Shown: positions 40,301-51,517, numbered from the stretch's first letter. The stretch is DNA of 64,000 bases from Chaetorhynchus papuensis (GCA_013396525.1 VWYX01000746.1:338783-402782), one strand, 5' to 3'. The notes: generated from the letters alone by a model not told the origin. Program-made: numbers and translations.

Positions 40301-41176
40301 CCAAAGTGACAACTACAAAGTATGTTAGTTATGGTACCTAAAAAGATCCAAATTCTTTTTAGAGTGCTTTTAAAATAAAAGGTTAACAGTACATTCCAAG
40401 AAGGTTCGTTTCTGAAGGCATCATATAGTGAGCCAGGAAAAGTGACCAAAGCCTGCATTTGCCTATTAATTAGTAAAATAAACTCAAACGTGCTTTGGAA
40501 GTTTATTTCAAGGATTGTATGTGACATGCTCAGGGAAGAACGAATGCCTCCATCTCTTATTTACAGTGGTCGTTAGCACTGTCTCTGCCTCTTTCCTGTT
40601 TGAACCATCTGTTCATTTACCCAGAAAAAAAAAAGAGGGGTGGGATGAACGTAAGTGGGAAATGTGGGAAGTTGGCAGTGTGCTGCATCATGTTTGCCCA
40701 TATGCTAACTCATTAGATTAACATTCATATTTCAGGGCAAGAACAATTAGCTCCGAGTTTCCTCTCCTTCCTGCGGAATGTTAAAGCTTCTCTCATGCTT
40801 TACATTTAAAGGGACGGCAAGAAATCCCACAGAAGTAGGTAAGCGGGGGGAGAGTGAGCTTTTGTATCGCTGCAACTTGTGATCTTGTGCGAGCGCTGAG
40901 CCGGTAGAGAGGATTCGTAAAAGAAAGGAAATTCCTCTTAATGAGGAATGCTTGGGAGTAAAGTGATACACTGCAACCCAACGCCCTCTCAGTTGTCACG
41001 GAAGCATCCCCAATAAAGTAGTGCGTGGGGGTACATTACCTTGCCTTAACCCACACAGTTACACACACACACGCCAAGAGGCATCCAGGGCTGACAGGCA
41101 GAGACACGCTACAGCTCCAGAGCCACTTATCCTCACCATTACCGTCAGCATGGGATGTAGAGGATGTCCAACTTAC

Positions 41177-41399
41177 CCCGGTAACTGTTTCCAGGCTTGT
41201 AAAATTCTGGATCGCCCTCCACCCTGAGGCTGAATTCATTGTACCCTTCCCTCCGGGTGCCTTGGGCTCTCAGGATCCGACTGCAATATCCCTCGGACTT
41301 CGCGGCTTTCTCCAAGGTTTCGTCAGAAAAGCCCTTCGCCACCAAGGGGAAAGTCAGCGCCAGGAGCCGCAGGGCCAGCGGCTGCAGATGCGCTCCCAT
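41177..41399 (-). CDS. SPON1: SPON1 (F-spondin) coding exon 1: signal peptide and start of Reeler domain
   Basis: Codes for residues 1-74 plus the first base of codon 75 of F-spondin, a secreted matrix glycoprotein of the floor plate and other tissues that acts in axon guidance and cell adhesion. The translation has a hydrophobic leader (about residues 1-23, rich in Leu/Ala), then FSDETLEK, SEGYCSRILRAQGTRREGY and EFSLRVEGDPEFYKPG, which I recognise as the start of the mature protein and Reeler domain. Cys39 is the first Reeler cysteine. The ATG at 41399-41397 has a strong Kozak context (A at -3, G at +4). The frame stays open further upstream but only from a TTG, so this ATG is preferred. 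The exon ends in codon phase 1 at a GTAAGT donor (41176 downward). It sits in a CpG island. Gene identity is very secure; the exact transcription start is not visible. Confidence 0.96.
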
Positions 41400-42370
41400 C
41401 CTCGGCGCTCCGCACAACTTTTTGTCGCCGGGGCGGCGGTGCCCGGGAGCGGGGCTGCGGTGGGAGAGGGCCGGGGGGCACGAGGGGCACGGCAGGGCAG
41501 GGCTGGGCTGGGCAGGGCTGGGAAGGGCACGGCAGGACGGGCTGAGCGGCCCCAAGCAGCCCCAGCCGGCAGCGGCCCCCAGCGTGAGCCTGCCAGGTCG
41601 GATCGGAGGGACCGGCTCGGCTGCTGCCGGCGAGAGGGAGGGGAAAAGCAGGGAGGGGGCAGAGAGGGAGGGGACGGGAGAGAAGGGGAGGGAAGGAGGG
41701 AGGGAGGGAAGTCTGATCTTGCCCAGATCCCGAACTGAAGTGCTGTTTTGTTTCAGAGCGTGTGATTAGCAGCTCGGTGGTGTTTACTTAGGCGAGCTGA
41801 ATTCACAGGGTTTGGTGAAAGAGCGGAGCAGGGGACGCTGCTGTCTCCCAGACACCCAGCGCAGAGCTGCTGCCGCTCGGGCTGAGCCCGCAGACCTGAA
41901 ATTAATCACCCGCATTCCTGCCGAAGTCTATAGTTACTGTAGGGATAACAAGGCTCAAAGAATTTCCCGACACCCCTCCAGCCCTCCCGTCTCACTCCGA
42001 ACCAGCAGACATGATAAACATTACCAACTAAGCCAGCGCAGACGGACCGACACAGCCCTTGCTCGCTGCACGCCTGGCAAGCGAGGAGCATCGGCTGCGG
42101 CTCCTCGGGTACCGCGGAGGGGAGAGAGAGATGCGGGGAGGCGGCTGTGCCTGAGACGCGGGAGCCATCCCCACACCGTGCTGCCTCTGTGCCCATCAGA
42201 GGCGCAGGCTGTGCGTGCCCACAGCAGCTGTGAGCGCAGCTCACCTCCGCGAGCGTGGGAGGTCTGCTCCAGCACCCGGGAAAATCCCCGCAGATGCACG
42301 CAGGAGAAAGCGAGGGGAGAGCAGGGCTCATTGTTTTGCCTTTACACAAGGCACACTGAGGCGCGACGAC
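41240..42370 (-). promoter_or_regulatory. SPON1: CpG-island promoter, 5' UTR and first exon region of SPON1
   Basis: GC-rich DNA with frequent CG dinucleotides covers exon 1 and about 1 kb upstream of it, in sharp contrast with the AT-rich flanks. On the gene strand no TATA box is evident near the start codon. The leader is G/C-rich, with repeated CCCAGCC/CCCTGCC-type words at about 41460-41540. This is typical of a dispersed-start CpG-island promoter of a developmental gene. The transcription start cannot be placed by eye. The long open frames on both strands here come from low stop-codon frequency in GC-rich sequence, not from extra genes. Confidence 0.8.
41631..41710. repeat. Polypurine/polypyrimidine tract in the SPON1 promoter
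   Basis: The plus strand is almost entirely G and A for about 80 bases, with many GGGA and GGAGG words ending in GGGAGGGAGGGA. On the gene strand it is a C/T tract 230-310 bp upstream of the ATG. Such mirror-like tracts can form triplex or G-quadruplex structures and often bind Sp/KLF or MAZ-type factors; that role is inferred here. Confidence 0.75.
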
Positions 42371-45300
42371 GCTGAATGACTTATCTAAATCCACAAAAGG
42401 AGATTACAGCGGTGGGAAAAAAAAAGAAAGTGAACCTAGACCCCTGGGGTCCCTAACTCCGGGGTTTTGATCCTAAATTGCTGTTCTTCTCTCTCTCCCT
42501 CCCTCCCTGCACTGCTTTGTAAGAGAAGGAGAAAGCACGAAAAGTCTTCAAGCAGGACCTGAATACTTTCAGGGTGACAGATGGACAAGAGGGCACAAAT
42601 CCCTTTCTAACCCCTTTCTCCAGGTTAGGACTGCAGCAGATGGATGAATACAACTGCATTTATGCACAACTTCCAAGAAGTACGAGAAACAGCAAGCAGT
42701 TTGAAGTCCTCTTGGACCCCCAGTAAGGCATTTGTTAGCATCAGATTTGCAAATTTTTGGGTTCCAAACTTACCTTTGGAAGTTGATTAGCAACAACCTC
42801 CCATTGTGTGCCAAATAAAGGTGTTTATTTGAGGTCTCTGTGAGGATGCAGGACCTTTCACTTCCTGAAAGTTTGCTTGCCAAGAGCTTTGCCACTGTAA
42901 GCTTGTTTATCTTTCAGTCTCTATGTTACGTGCTTATAAAGAACGTAAACTGTCACAGCCTCAAACTATTCATTCTCTGAAGGTAACGTTAACAGTTGGA
43001 TGAGATTTTAGCTTTTGCTGCAAACACAGAGCTCCTGGCAATGTCCCTCCACGTCTGTGAAGAGGTGGCAGTCAAGCTTTCATAACCACACGGAGTGCTA
43101 ACACCCAAACCATAAGGACGTGCCTGCTTAGACACCTGTTACAGTGGCTGGGGCTGACTGTAGAGACTTCCACTGCTGAGAAAAGAGCTTGATTTGGGCA
43201 GGATAAGAGGTTTACAGCACAAGTTGCTTTTTCTGATCCTCACATCCCGCTGGAAGAAGGAGAATAAGCAATCCTGACTTTCCAGTGTAATACCCGAGGT
43301 CCTCTGCTTCCACTCAGTGTGCTCCCTTCATGGTTGACCCTCCACCCAGACTGTCAGTATGAAGGCAAATCGATCCATCATCTTTAAGGCAACAAAATTC
43401 AGCCTGCTTTTGCTACTGAAGCCTTGAGTTGGCACAGTTATGCAGAATATTTAGTTTCATGCTTCCAAAGACCCGTGTTCGTGTGGGTAATTAAGTGACT
43501 ACAGTTCAGCAATGTCATAAACTGTTGGGCCTCATTTGACCATGATCTTCACCTCATTCATTTATGAGAACAAGCTTTGCTTTATGCAGGTTCCTCAGTC
43601 AAAGATGCCTGTAAATTTGATTAATTCTCCGTATTTGACTTCTCGTTTCTTTTGCTGAGATTGATTGAAAAGCAATTACCTGACTAAATAATTCCTGACA
43701 GGAACTGCACAGGCTTCTGCACAATCCACCTTTGTTTTGAGACAGTCTTGTGTTCTAACTCAACACTCCTCAAAGTGTTTTCAGTCCTTTTCAGATTTTT
43801 TCGGTGTTTTATATGGTAACTATTTCATCAGCATCTATTGACTCTTAACTTTCAATAGATTTATCTCTTACTTTTTAATTCCTGATTTGGCCTGGTCTGT
43901 TACTTCTGGCACTTTTTTGTTCAAAAGCATTGCAAGGTTTCCTAGAAAGGCACAGCACAGTGTCTTGCTAGAAGTGAATGCTCCAACTCAGCAACTGATA
44001 CAGACAAATTAACCTGCGCTGCCTACAGCCATGAAATGAGTAATTTGTTGTGGAGACGGTTTAGAATATGGGCAATGCCATTAAGCATGGGCATCCTCGG
44101 GGTTTTCTATTTGTTCTACTAATTAGTGAGTGCTTGCCTAAAGCATCCAGCATGATGTATCAGTCAAAGATGCATGCAAGCTGATGAGCCCAACCATCCA
44201 TGGCAAATTTAACAGAGGGAGCCTGGTATCTTGGAGACTGCAGCGCTGCTTTCCTTTGTGCTCTTCCTAGGACGAATAAAGTTGCTGTCCATGACTATTA
44301 GGCATGACAATCATTACCGGGATAATATTGCATCTGATGGAGCTGTAATGGTTGGAGGAAACCATCTCTTCCCTCCCCCTCGCCTCCACAAAGTGGGCTT
44401 TCCTAAAAAACAAAAATCTCTTCACAAGATCAGCGGTCTTTCCTACTTTTTTGCTTCCCCAGTAAAGGTGCCCATTTTTTCAAGTGCCGTTTTAGAAGAA
44501 TGTACTAGGTACTGCAGAATAGCCCTGCATTGACTGGAAGACGTGATAGGGGGCATTTAATTTTTTTTTTTTTTTTCCTTCTGCCTCTATGATTTCAAAT
44601 AGTTGTTTGAAGACTCGGGATTTACCTACAAAGCAACAACGTGCAGTGCAATTCTTGGCTACGCGACACCTGGTTTTAGGGACCCTAGACCTCAAAGTAA
44701 ACCAGTGCCTCAGGTAAATACCTGAACTGGTTACATGAATATTAGACCCCTTAAAAGAGCCAGGTCACAGAGCAGAGGCCAAAAAAACCAGCCAAAATGA
44801 AACATCAGGGTGACAGGTGCCCTAAATCTCAAAACCATCAGGTGTTTGATAACATCTCTGGGCTGCAAGATTCACCTCCCTAAACCCAGGAGCTTCAGTA
44901 TTTTCTATAAATAAATATAGTGATAATGATAACAGGGGGACGCATCTCTTTCCCAAGATGTCTGGCAGGAATGTTACCCGCTCTTACACAAGAGCTAATG
45001 ATTAAAATATTCCTGCAGAATGTCAGAGATAAATGGGTTTCAGCTCCTTGCTTGGTTTGCAAGTCCTCAGATCCTCATGCCTCAGAAAGCTGCTAATTGT
45101 GAAAATCTAAATCTTCTCAAAGCACTCCCAGTCCCTCATGGAAATTTTAGACTTCTAAAGTTGAACTGATGCTGAAATGAGAGAAAAGAAATTGATGGTG
45201 TTGCATCAATTAGAATGGATTTTCTGGAGACAGATCTAGGGTGCCTTTTCCTTCTCCTCCTCAGACATTGATTGTATTGGGATCAAAAGCTGTCCAGGGG

Positions 45301-46795
45301 TTCAGGTGACCACCTAACACCAAAAGTTTGCAGTAAGTGCATTCTGAGTACCTCCACCAAATTAAGAGACATAAGCTGAGGAAAGTCACCAAAAGATCTT
45401 TTCCTCATGAGCTAAATATTCCGTTGCTCACAGGTGCCAGGGCAGAGGATGCTGCTGTTCAGGTGAAGGAGGAGTGCTCTGGATGACTGGGAAACAACAC
45501 TGCAGCACAGTCTGCAATAAAACCTGCGGTGACTGGGATGGAATCTGAGGATTGCACTTTCAAATATGCCTATCTCATTTTTAGACCTTTGTGTCTTGCT
45601 ATAGATTTAGCTATTAGTCTAATTTGCATCTCTCCCCTTTCCCACTGCTCCAGCAGTCACAGTCAGTTTTTCTTAAACAAGATAGAAACTCCCTCTATTG
45701 ATTTAGATGGAATAATAATCCTGTTGCTATTAAAATCCCCCTCTATCTGCAGCAAGAACGAGGCTTTTCTAATGCAGTTCATGCTGTCTGAAGCCTGTTT
45801 AGAAAGGGATCCAGAGATATCTGCTGTCCTATTAGACAAAGTAAAGAGCTTGGCAGACACTTAAAATGATTTCTTACTCCTCTGTAGCACTGTTCTCGAC
45901 TTCTTTTCTCTTAAGAATCCGAGCAGTGACAAGTAATGACAGTAAATGTTTGCAGAGGTCTGTTCCCCATTCACGCCACTGTCAGTCAATACAATGTATC
46001 TCCAAAATTAAACTTCCCAGCAGCTCGTTACATTTGCCTGTTCAGTCATGCATGCCTTCAGCATATTTTCACACTGACAATGCAGAGAGTTTTCATTTCC
46101 AGGGCATTTTATAGAAATATTTCGTCCCTGACATGGTGAGAATAGCATCATACGTATTACTGGAGGGACAGTGCAATGCTGGGAGAAACAGAGGCAGAGA
46201 GAGCAGCTCTGTTCAGGTCCCTCCTGGGCTAAACTGGGGCAAAACCTCAATGAAGCTGGAAAATTACGGAACAAAACTCATGTTTTAAAACAGCACAGAG
46301 GCAGCAAAAGATCTAGAAAAGTCTATCCAGCACCCTGGATAACACAGGCAGATTGTGATTTAAACCAAACTTAAATGGGTTTTTCAAGATCAAGAGTTGA
46401 CAGAGGCTCATCTTCCACCCAGAGTCTATTTCAGGGAGGAGGTTTGCTAAGGAAAGACCCAGGCTTCTTGGAGTATTTAACTCAAGGTTCCTTCCAATAT
46501 CAGAAAGTAAATATGTTCTTAAAAAATCTCTCCCTTTATCCCACACAGCTACTCAAAATCTATCTTGGGAATCCCTGAAAACTCCCAAGAGCAGAATAAA
46601 CAACTGGTTTCTCCAAGACCAGTACGAGCTTCCTTTATCCCTAGGAAAATTCACTGCTGCAAACCTGGAGCACCAACCACTTCTAGGTCACCTCTCCTCC
46701 AATCACACCCAACTTTCTCCCTCAGCAGCCTCTGCCTTGAGGTACTTCCCAGTTTCCCTGGACAGGGCAGGAAGGGAAGTGTTTCCTGTTGCTCC
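42371..46795. other. Upstream intergenic region, SPON1-proximal
   Basis: AT-richer, non-repetitive sequence between the CpG island and the LTR cluster. No gene is recognised. Parts such as 43.56-43.72 kb (several ATTAAT/GATTGA words) and 45.53-45.87 kb (an ATTTGCAT octamer at 45622-45629, long open frames on both strands) look like candidate conserved non-coding DNA, but conservation cannot be tested here. There is a T-run at about 44561-44577. Confidence 0.7.
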
Positions 46796-47233
46796 TGATG
46801 CTTTAAGAGGCCATCTAGAAACAGAGCCTAGACAGGAGTAAGGGAATAAAGGTGGGGATTTATTGGAAAGGCCTTCAAAGGCACCCCTGGGGAGCCAGAG
46901 GCTGCTGCCAAGATGGACCCCAAGATGGACCCCAGGTCACGAGTTCTTCACACTTTTATAGGTTTGGTTCATTTGCACATCAGGGTTAATTCTCCAATTA
47001 AAGCTTCAGTTTAATGATGTCATTCCCCTCAGCTTGCCCTCCTCAGAGGCTCTTTGGTTTATACTTTTTGGGCCTAGGACGGTCTGGGTGTCCTTGGAGA
47101 GCAGGCCCAGAGAGGCTTTGTTGTGTCTGCCCAGCAGGAGAGAGCAGAAATGAACAGGCTACAGGAAACTCCAGAGTTACACACTGGGCAGTACAGGATT
47201 TGAAAAATATAAAAGTTAAAACCTAAGACATCA
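46796..47233 (-). mobile_element. Solo LTR (438 bp), 4-bp TSD, minus orientation
   Basis: The ends are inverted repeats: it starts TGATGC and finishes GACATCA on the plus strand. The flanking duplications CTCC lie at 46792-46795 and 47234-47237. Read on the minus strand there is a CTATAAAAG TATA box (about 46953-46962), then an AATAAA signal (about 46857-46862) near the 3' end. An AAGATGGACCCC word is repeated in tandem (about 46910-46935). A 4-bp duplication fits an ERV1-like (gamma-retroviral) element. No internal region is present. Confidence 0.85.
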
Positions 47234-48983
47234 CTCCCTTTGGTGCCCGTGCAGCCTGGCTGCTGCCCCTCCCAGAGCTGCCCATCCCTGCTGCCCTGCA
47301 GTGCTGCCATCACCACTGTGTCCAGGTCACCATGGACTTCACCTTTTATCACAGAGTACGAGTTCGGCTTGAAAAAAACCAAAACCAACCAAAAAAAAAA
47401 AAGTCCCATAAAACCTCCCCCAAAAATTTCACTTCTGCTCCTTCCAGCTAAGCTATACAATAACTCTGCAGGAGTTTGTGTTAATTTAAAACCTTGATGC
47501 CAACCTGAAATTCAGCATCTTGGTAACTTATTCAGTCACCTGTCACTGATTTTACATGATTGACGGTTTTTCTGTATCAGCCTTGACCCCAGTGCCTCTA
47601 ACTTGACTATTGCTGGCTAAAATACTGATGAACAGTAACAAAACTGAATCCAGCTTTTTTGTCATCTTTGCTATTTAGAGTCATCTATTCAGTGTTTTCT
47701 TGTCACCATGCATTCGTCCTTGAATTGCTCAACACCTGTAGATTGGCTGTTGCTTTCACCTGTTCACCCTGTGTTTGTATTTCTCCAAGACATGAGGTAT
47801 GTGATAAAGTTCCTATTTTTTCAGTAGCTGAGCTCTCAAAAGCATGATATAAATGAAATTTTGCATACAGAAGGAAACCTTTTTTTACCAATTTTCAGGC
47901 TGCTTGTTTTTCTGGGAAGAACATAAAAAAAAAACTTAAATGCTGTCTAAGAAAATAAATGGTTTCTATTTAGACAAATAATTCATAAAAAGACTCTAAC
48001 CAAGTTTTACACATGCCCATTATTTATTCAATCAATCCATCCTCTTTTTCAAAAAGCATTTTTACAGTGATATAGTAAGTAATTAAATCTTCAGTCAACT
48101 CTGGTTAGAATACGTCTTAATTAGACTGCCAATATGGAAAGAAAATGTGCAGTAACACATCCCACGAACACAACAGGCCCAAAAGCAAGAATGACATCAT
48201 TTTCAGAGACCAAAAAAAACCACAAAACCAAAACTAAACAGAAAAAAAACACTCCAGAAACTAAAACCAACAAAAACTCACAGCCAAGCAGATAAGGGAA
48301 GGATGAAAAATTCTTCGGGATTTCTGGAACTGACCATGAAATAAAGACAGACAAAAACAAGAATAAATCATAAATATAAGGTGATGCCATCAGTGAACTC
48401 GCTGACACATTTGGGAGCTGGGACTATACTTCAAGCACACTGATATTTGCAGAATAGAATTGTCTCCCAAAGCAAGCTCCATGCAACAGCCTCCTGCTAT
48501 GCGTTATGAATTTATTTTGCCTGTGTTCTCTTGCTGTATTCGACAGCCATTCCTTTTAAAGGAGATATTTACTGTACCATGCTAGACCACTGCATCTTCT
48601 TTCATCATTAGCTGGCAGGTTTATTTGGACCCCAGGCTGCCAAGTGCAGCACTCCTGTGGTTTATGGGCTGTTGACACTTCCCTTACAAGACCCATTGTC
48701 CCTGGGAATCTGAATCAGCTCCTTCTACCTCCAGACCAATGCAAATTTAAACATTTGGAAGTACAATGAATTCTAAAGGGGGAAGCGTTCATCTGACACA
48801 GAGTACTACCAAGGAGAGGGACAACACGGCCAAGCTGAGAATGCAGGACCAAGAAGAGATTTGATTTCGGAATTCATTCTGCCACTGAGCTCACCACATC
48901 TCTCTGTAGCTCAGCTCCTTATCAGACAGGGTAGCAGAACATCTCCAGGCAAAAACATAACCTAAGAACAGACAATACCTTTG

Positions 48984-49354
48984 TGTAGATGCTGACAGAG
49001 CTTTAGTGGTGAATTTCTTCAGCTCTCTAGTATTTTGTGAGAACTCTGTCTTTCCCATGCAAGCTAACTAAAACAAAGTTACCAGTTTTTATCAATATCC
49101 ACACCTGCACTTGTTTTTCCCAGATTGTTATGGCTTCAACTAGAAAAACACTTGGGAACGGATGTGTTAGAGTTGGGCCAATCCCCTCAAGGGGTGGATG
49201 GTCAGAGAACCAATTACTTTATGCCATTTAACTCACTTTTTTTGAACTAACATATAAAACCTCGGGAGAAAAGTCATTAAACAGGCCTTGCCACTATTCC
49301 TACTGACCCGGACTTCGTGTGGTTTTTCTACGCGTCTGCGTTGCAACAGCAACA
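48984..49354 (+). mobile_element. Solo LTR (371 bp), plus orientation, same family as 12569-12939
   Basis: It begins TGTAGATGCTGA and ends CAACAGCAACA. The 7-mer ACCTTTG flanks both sides (48977-48983 and 49355-49361). Inside are a CCAAT box (49178-49182), a small CCCCT-CA-AGGGG hairpin just after it, a CATATAAAAC TATA box (49251-49260) and an ATTAAA polyadenylation variant (49276-49281), i.e. a complete U3 promoter layout. It matches the copy at 12.6-12.9 kb end to end in the opposite orientation. It points away from the SPON1 promoter. Confidence 0.88.
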
Positions 49355-49785
49355 ACCTTTGTGTTATTACTGCAATGCTTAGAGCTCTACAACTATCAGA
49401 ATGTGGTTTCAGAGCAGTTTTTGCACAATGGAAGGTTTTTGGAAAGTTTTCTTTCAGTTTATTTGCGTAATGATGCCAAGTATTGCTAGACATTCCTGCG
49501 AATCACCAGGAGCTCATATGAAGAACAGAGAAATTCTGCAGTTGAGGATATCAGAAAAAAACCCCAACAGCTCTCCAAGAAAGTTTCCTAAATCTCAGAT
49601 TTACAGCTCAAATATGAAAGGAGCTTTGGGAAATCTTCTAAAGATTTGCAGACCTACAGCTTTTTCATATCAAAGGAAGTTTTGTGTCTGTAATTTAAAA
49701 AGGAATCTAAACTATCTGACAGCAAGTGGGTAAAAAATACATATATGAAGGCATTTCAAATATGGATATTCATATATACGTGGGG

Positions 49786-50214
49786 TGTTAAAAAGTATCT
49801 TTTTTCTGGTTTTGCTTTTGTCTCGGCTCGTGAGTTCTTTTACTCAGAGTTTGGAGTAAAAGGCAGGAGATGCAGAATTTTTATTCTAAGCAGATGTTTA
49901 TTATATTCTTATCTGTGGCATTCCTGCACGGGATGTGCTTGAGTTAACAAGGTGGAAAATGGCCACTGAGTGCTACTTCCAAGGCCAGTTAAAGCCTAAT
50001 TTATCCAATTAGGAATTGCCAAGTAATATGGTTTTACTTAAACCCAATACCCAACTATTCATGACCTGCATTGCAGGATTTTTGACCCAATAATAGAACA
50101 CCCAGATTTGTGAAGAAGAAAGAAGAAAGAAGAACAAACCCACACCCAAAATTCTTCGTCTGGTTACCTACATATTACTAAAATCCCATAAACCTAAAAC
50201 CCAGGATTCCAACA
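49786..50214 (-). mobile_element. Solo LTR (429 bp), minus orientation
   Basis: Read on the minus strand it begins TGTTGGAATCCTGGG and ends CTTTTTAACA, giving TGTT...AACA ends. The flanking 6-mers are GTGGGG (49780-49785) and ATGGGG (50215-50220), a target duplication with one mismatch. Two AATAAA-type signals (minus strand, near 49878-49902) precede the U5-like end. A short (GAA)n array is included at about 50111-50137. The 6-bp duplication suggests an ERVK-like element. It points towards SPON1. Confidence 0.78.
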
Positions 50215-50776
50215 ATGGGGAAAAATTATTACACATTAAAAGTTATCATTTCTTGCTTGGTAAACAGATGGAAGATCAAACAGGCAAAGGTACATTAACA
50301 GTGTACCTCATTGTGAGTTTTGTGGACATGTCATCTTATTTTAATTGTCATCAGCATGCAAGGCTAAAACTGCAAGCTGGCAATGCAAAACAGGGTTTGT
50401 GGGAGGAGGAAGTATCTTTTCCCAGAGCAGCTGGTGTAGCTGAAAAAAAATCTACGAGCTTTCAAACACAGCAGCCCTTCTGCAGGCCTGAAAATGAGTT
50501 ATTATCCAGAGCTAAATGCATGTTCACAATGATTTCTCAGAGTTTAGTTGGCTACACATTCATTAGGAGATCTCTGAGGAGGGAGGTAATTGGTACCTAT
50601 GAGGTAAAGAGGATGCTAAAGGGGAGGAAGGAGGGAGGTGTCAGGGAGAGAGGAGGACAGTGATGAGTTGGTGAGATATTTTATAGCCTGCAGAATAAAG
50701 GGAAGTTCATGTGGGAGTGGAGAGGGATATAAACCAATGTCTCCAGCAAGCTCCTGGGACTTGGTGTCCCAAAATG

Positions 50777-51517
50777 TGCTATGGTTTAGTTTGCAGGCTC
50801 AACTTTGGAAAGCATTTTATGAGTTTTCCTTAATGATATGAACAGAGAGAGAGAGAGACAGGGACACACTTTGCTGGGAAATATTTGAGAATGGCAGCTG
50901 GGAGCCGTGTTCTTGGTGGATCTCCCCAGAGGTTTTGCTCCGGGATTTTTCAGGGTGAAGGTACGAGTTTTACTCACGTTGTGCACCAGAAATTACAGTC
51001 TCTGCCAGTCTCGGTTTGCGGGGATACCCTGTCCCTGCCTCGGTAACTCCTTGAAGAGGTCTCAGCCAGCAGGAGAGGAGATAGCCAGCTCAGACCTCTC
51101 TCAGTTCCGGGGTTCCATTGTAGACAGGCACAATATCTTTTGCTGCTAAGGTTAAGCAGATGCGGACCACGGAGAAGGCATATAAAAACTTTATTCCTCA
51201 CTGAGGAAAAACATAACACAAGTATACACCTAGCTCCAGTGGCAAGAAGCTCCCCTCACCCAGGCTTCTTATCTCCCCCTTGATGGGGGGAAGCCAGGTG
51301 AGGAGACGAGCCAATGGGAGAGTGATGAGACACTGACATTAACAAATAAGGAACGGACAGAGGAGGGGCAAGGGCTGAAGAGGCAAGTTCGAATTCTGAC
51401 CACTCCGGACCTGATGCATAAACAAATAGCTTTATACACAGGCATCAGGTCCCGGGGAAGAATCCAGAACAGGAAACTGCACCCTAGCCCATTTGATATG
51501 GGCTGCTCACCATAACA
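50777..51517 (-). mobile_element. LTR (741 bp), minus orientation
   Basis: The ends are an imperfect inverted repeat (plus strand TGCTATGG...CCATAACA, so the minus strand starts TGTTATGG). The flanks AAAATG (50771-50776) and AAAATT (51518-51523) form a 6-bp duplication with one mismatch. On the minus strand the U3 has an 11-bp inverted repeat GGACCTGATGC/GCATCAGGTCC (51407-51417 with 51442-51452). An AATAAA signal falls at about 51190-51195. The 155 bases at the left end recur just right of the element. Orientation is the same as SPON1. The exact subfamily is unknown to me. Confidence 0.7.

Larger units (their letters stand above)
33902..41176 (-). other. SPON1: SPON1 intron 1
   Basis: Bounded by the GTAAGT donor of exon 1 and the CAG acceptor of exon 2. 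It holds a T/G-rich tract (34.17-34.29 kb), a tRNA-Ile/CR1 SINE (34.78-34.91 kb), a GC-rich patch (36.33-36.70 kb) and an LTR-like element (about 36.66-37.38 kb), each listed separately. The remainder (34.3-34.78, 34.92-36.3 and 37.4-41.1 kb) is ordinary mixed-composition intron in which I see no exon. Small tandem duplications occur near 38.50-38.53 kb (a repeated TTCAAGGATCATTA word) and 39.13-39.15 kb. Confidence 0.9.

Noticed and set aside
41145..41555. Longer in-frame version of SPON1 exon 1 beginning at 41555
   Set aside because: The extra 52 codons begin at TTG, not ATG, and are Pro/Ser-rich GC-composition translation. The ATG at 41399 has a strong Kozak context and is followed directly by a signal peptide.
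41025..42394. Long open frames of 130-237 codons on both strands around the CpG island
   Set aside because: They overlap each other and exon 1 and are Arg/Gly/Ala/Pro-rich. They result from few stop codons in GC-rich DNA.
45529..45864. 111-codon plus-strand frame
   Set aside because: No family resemblance, the opposite strand is also open, and no splice or promoter context was seen. It is kept only as a possible non-coding element.
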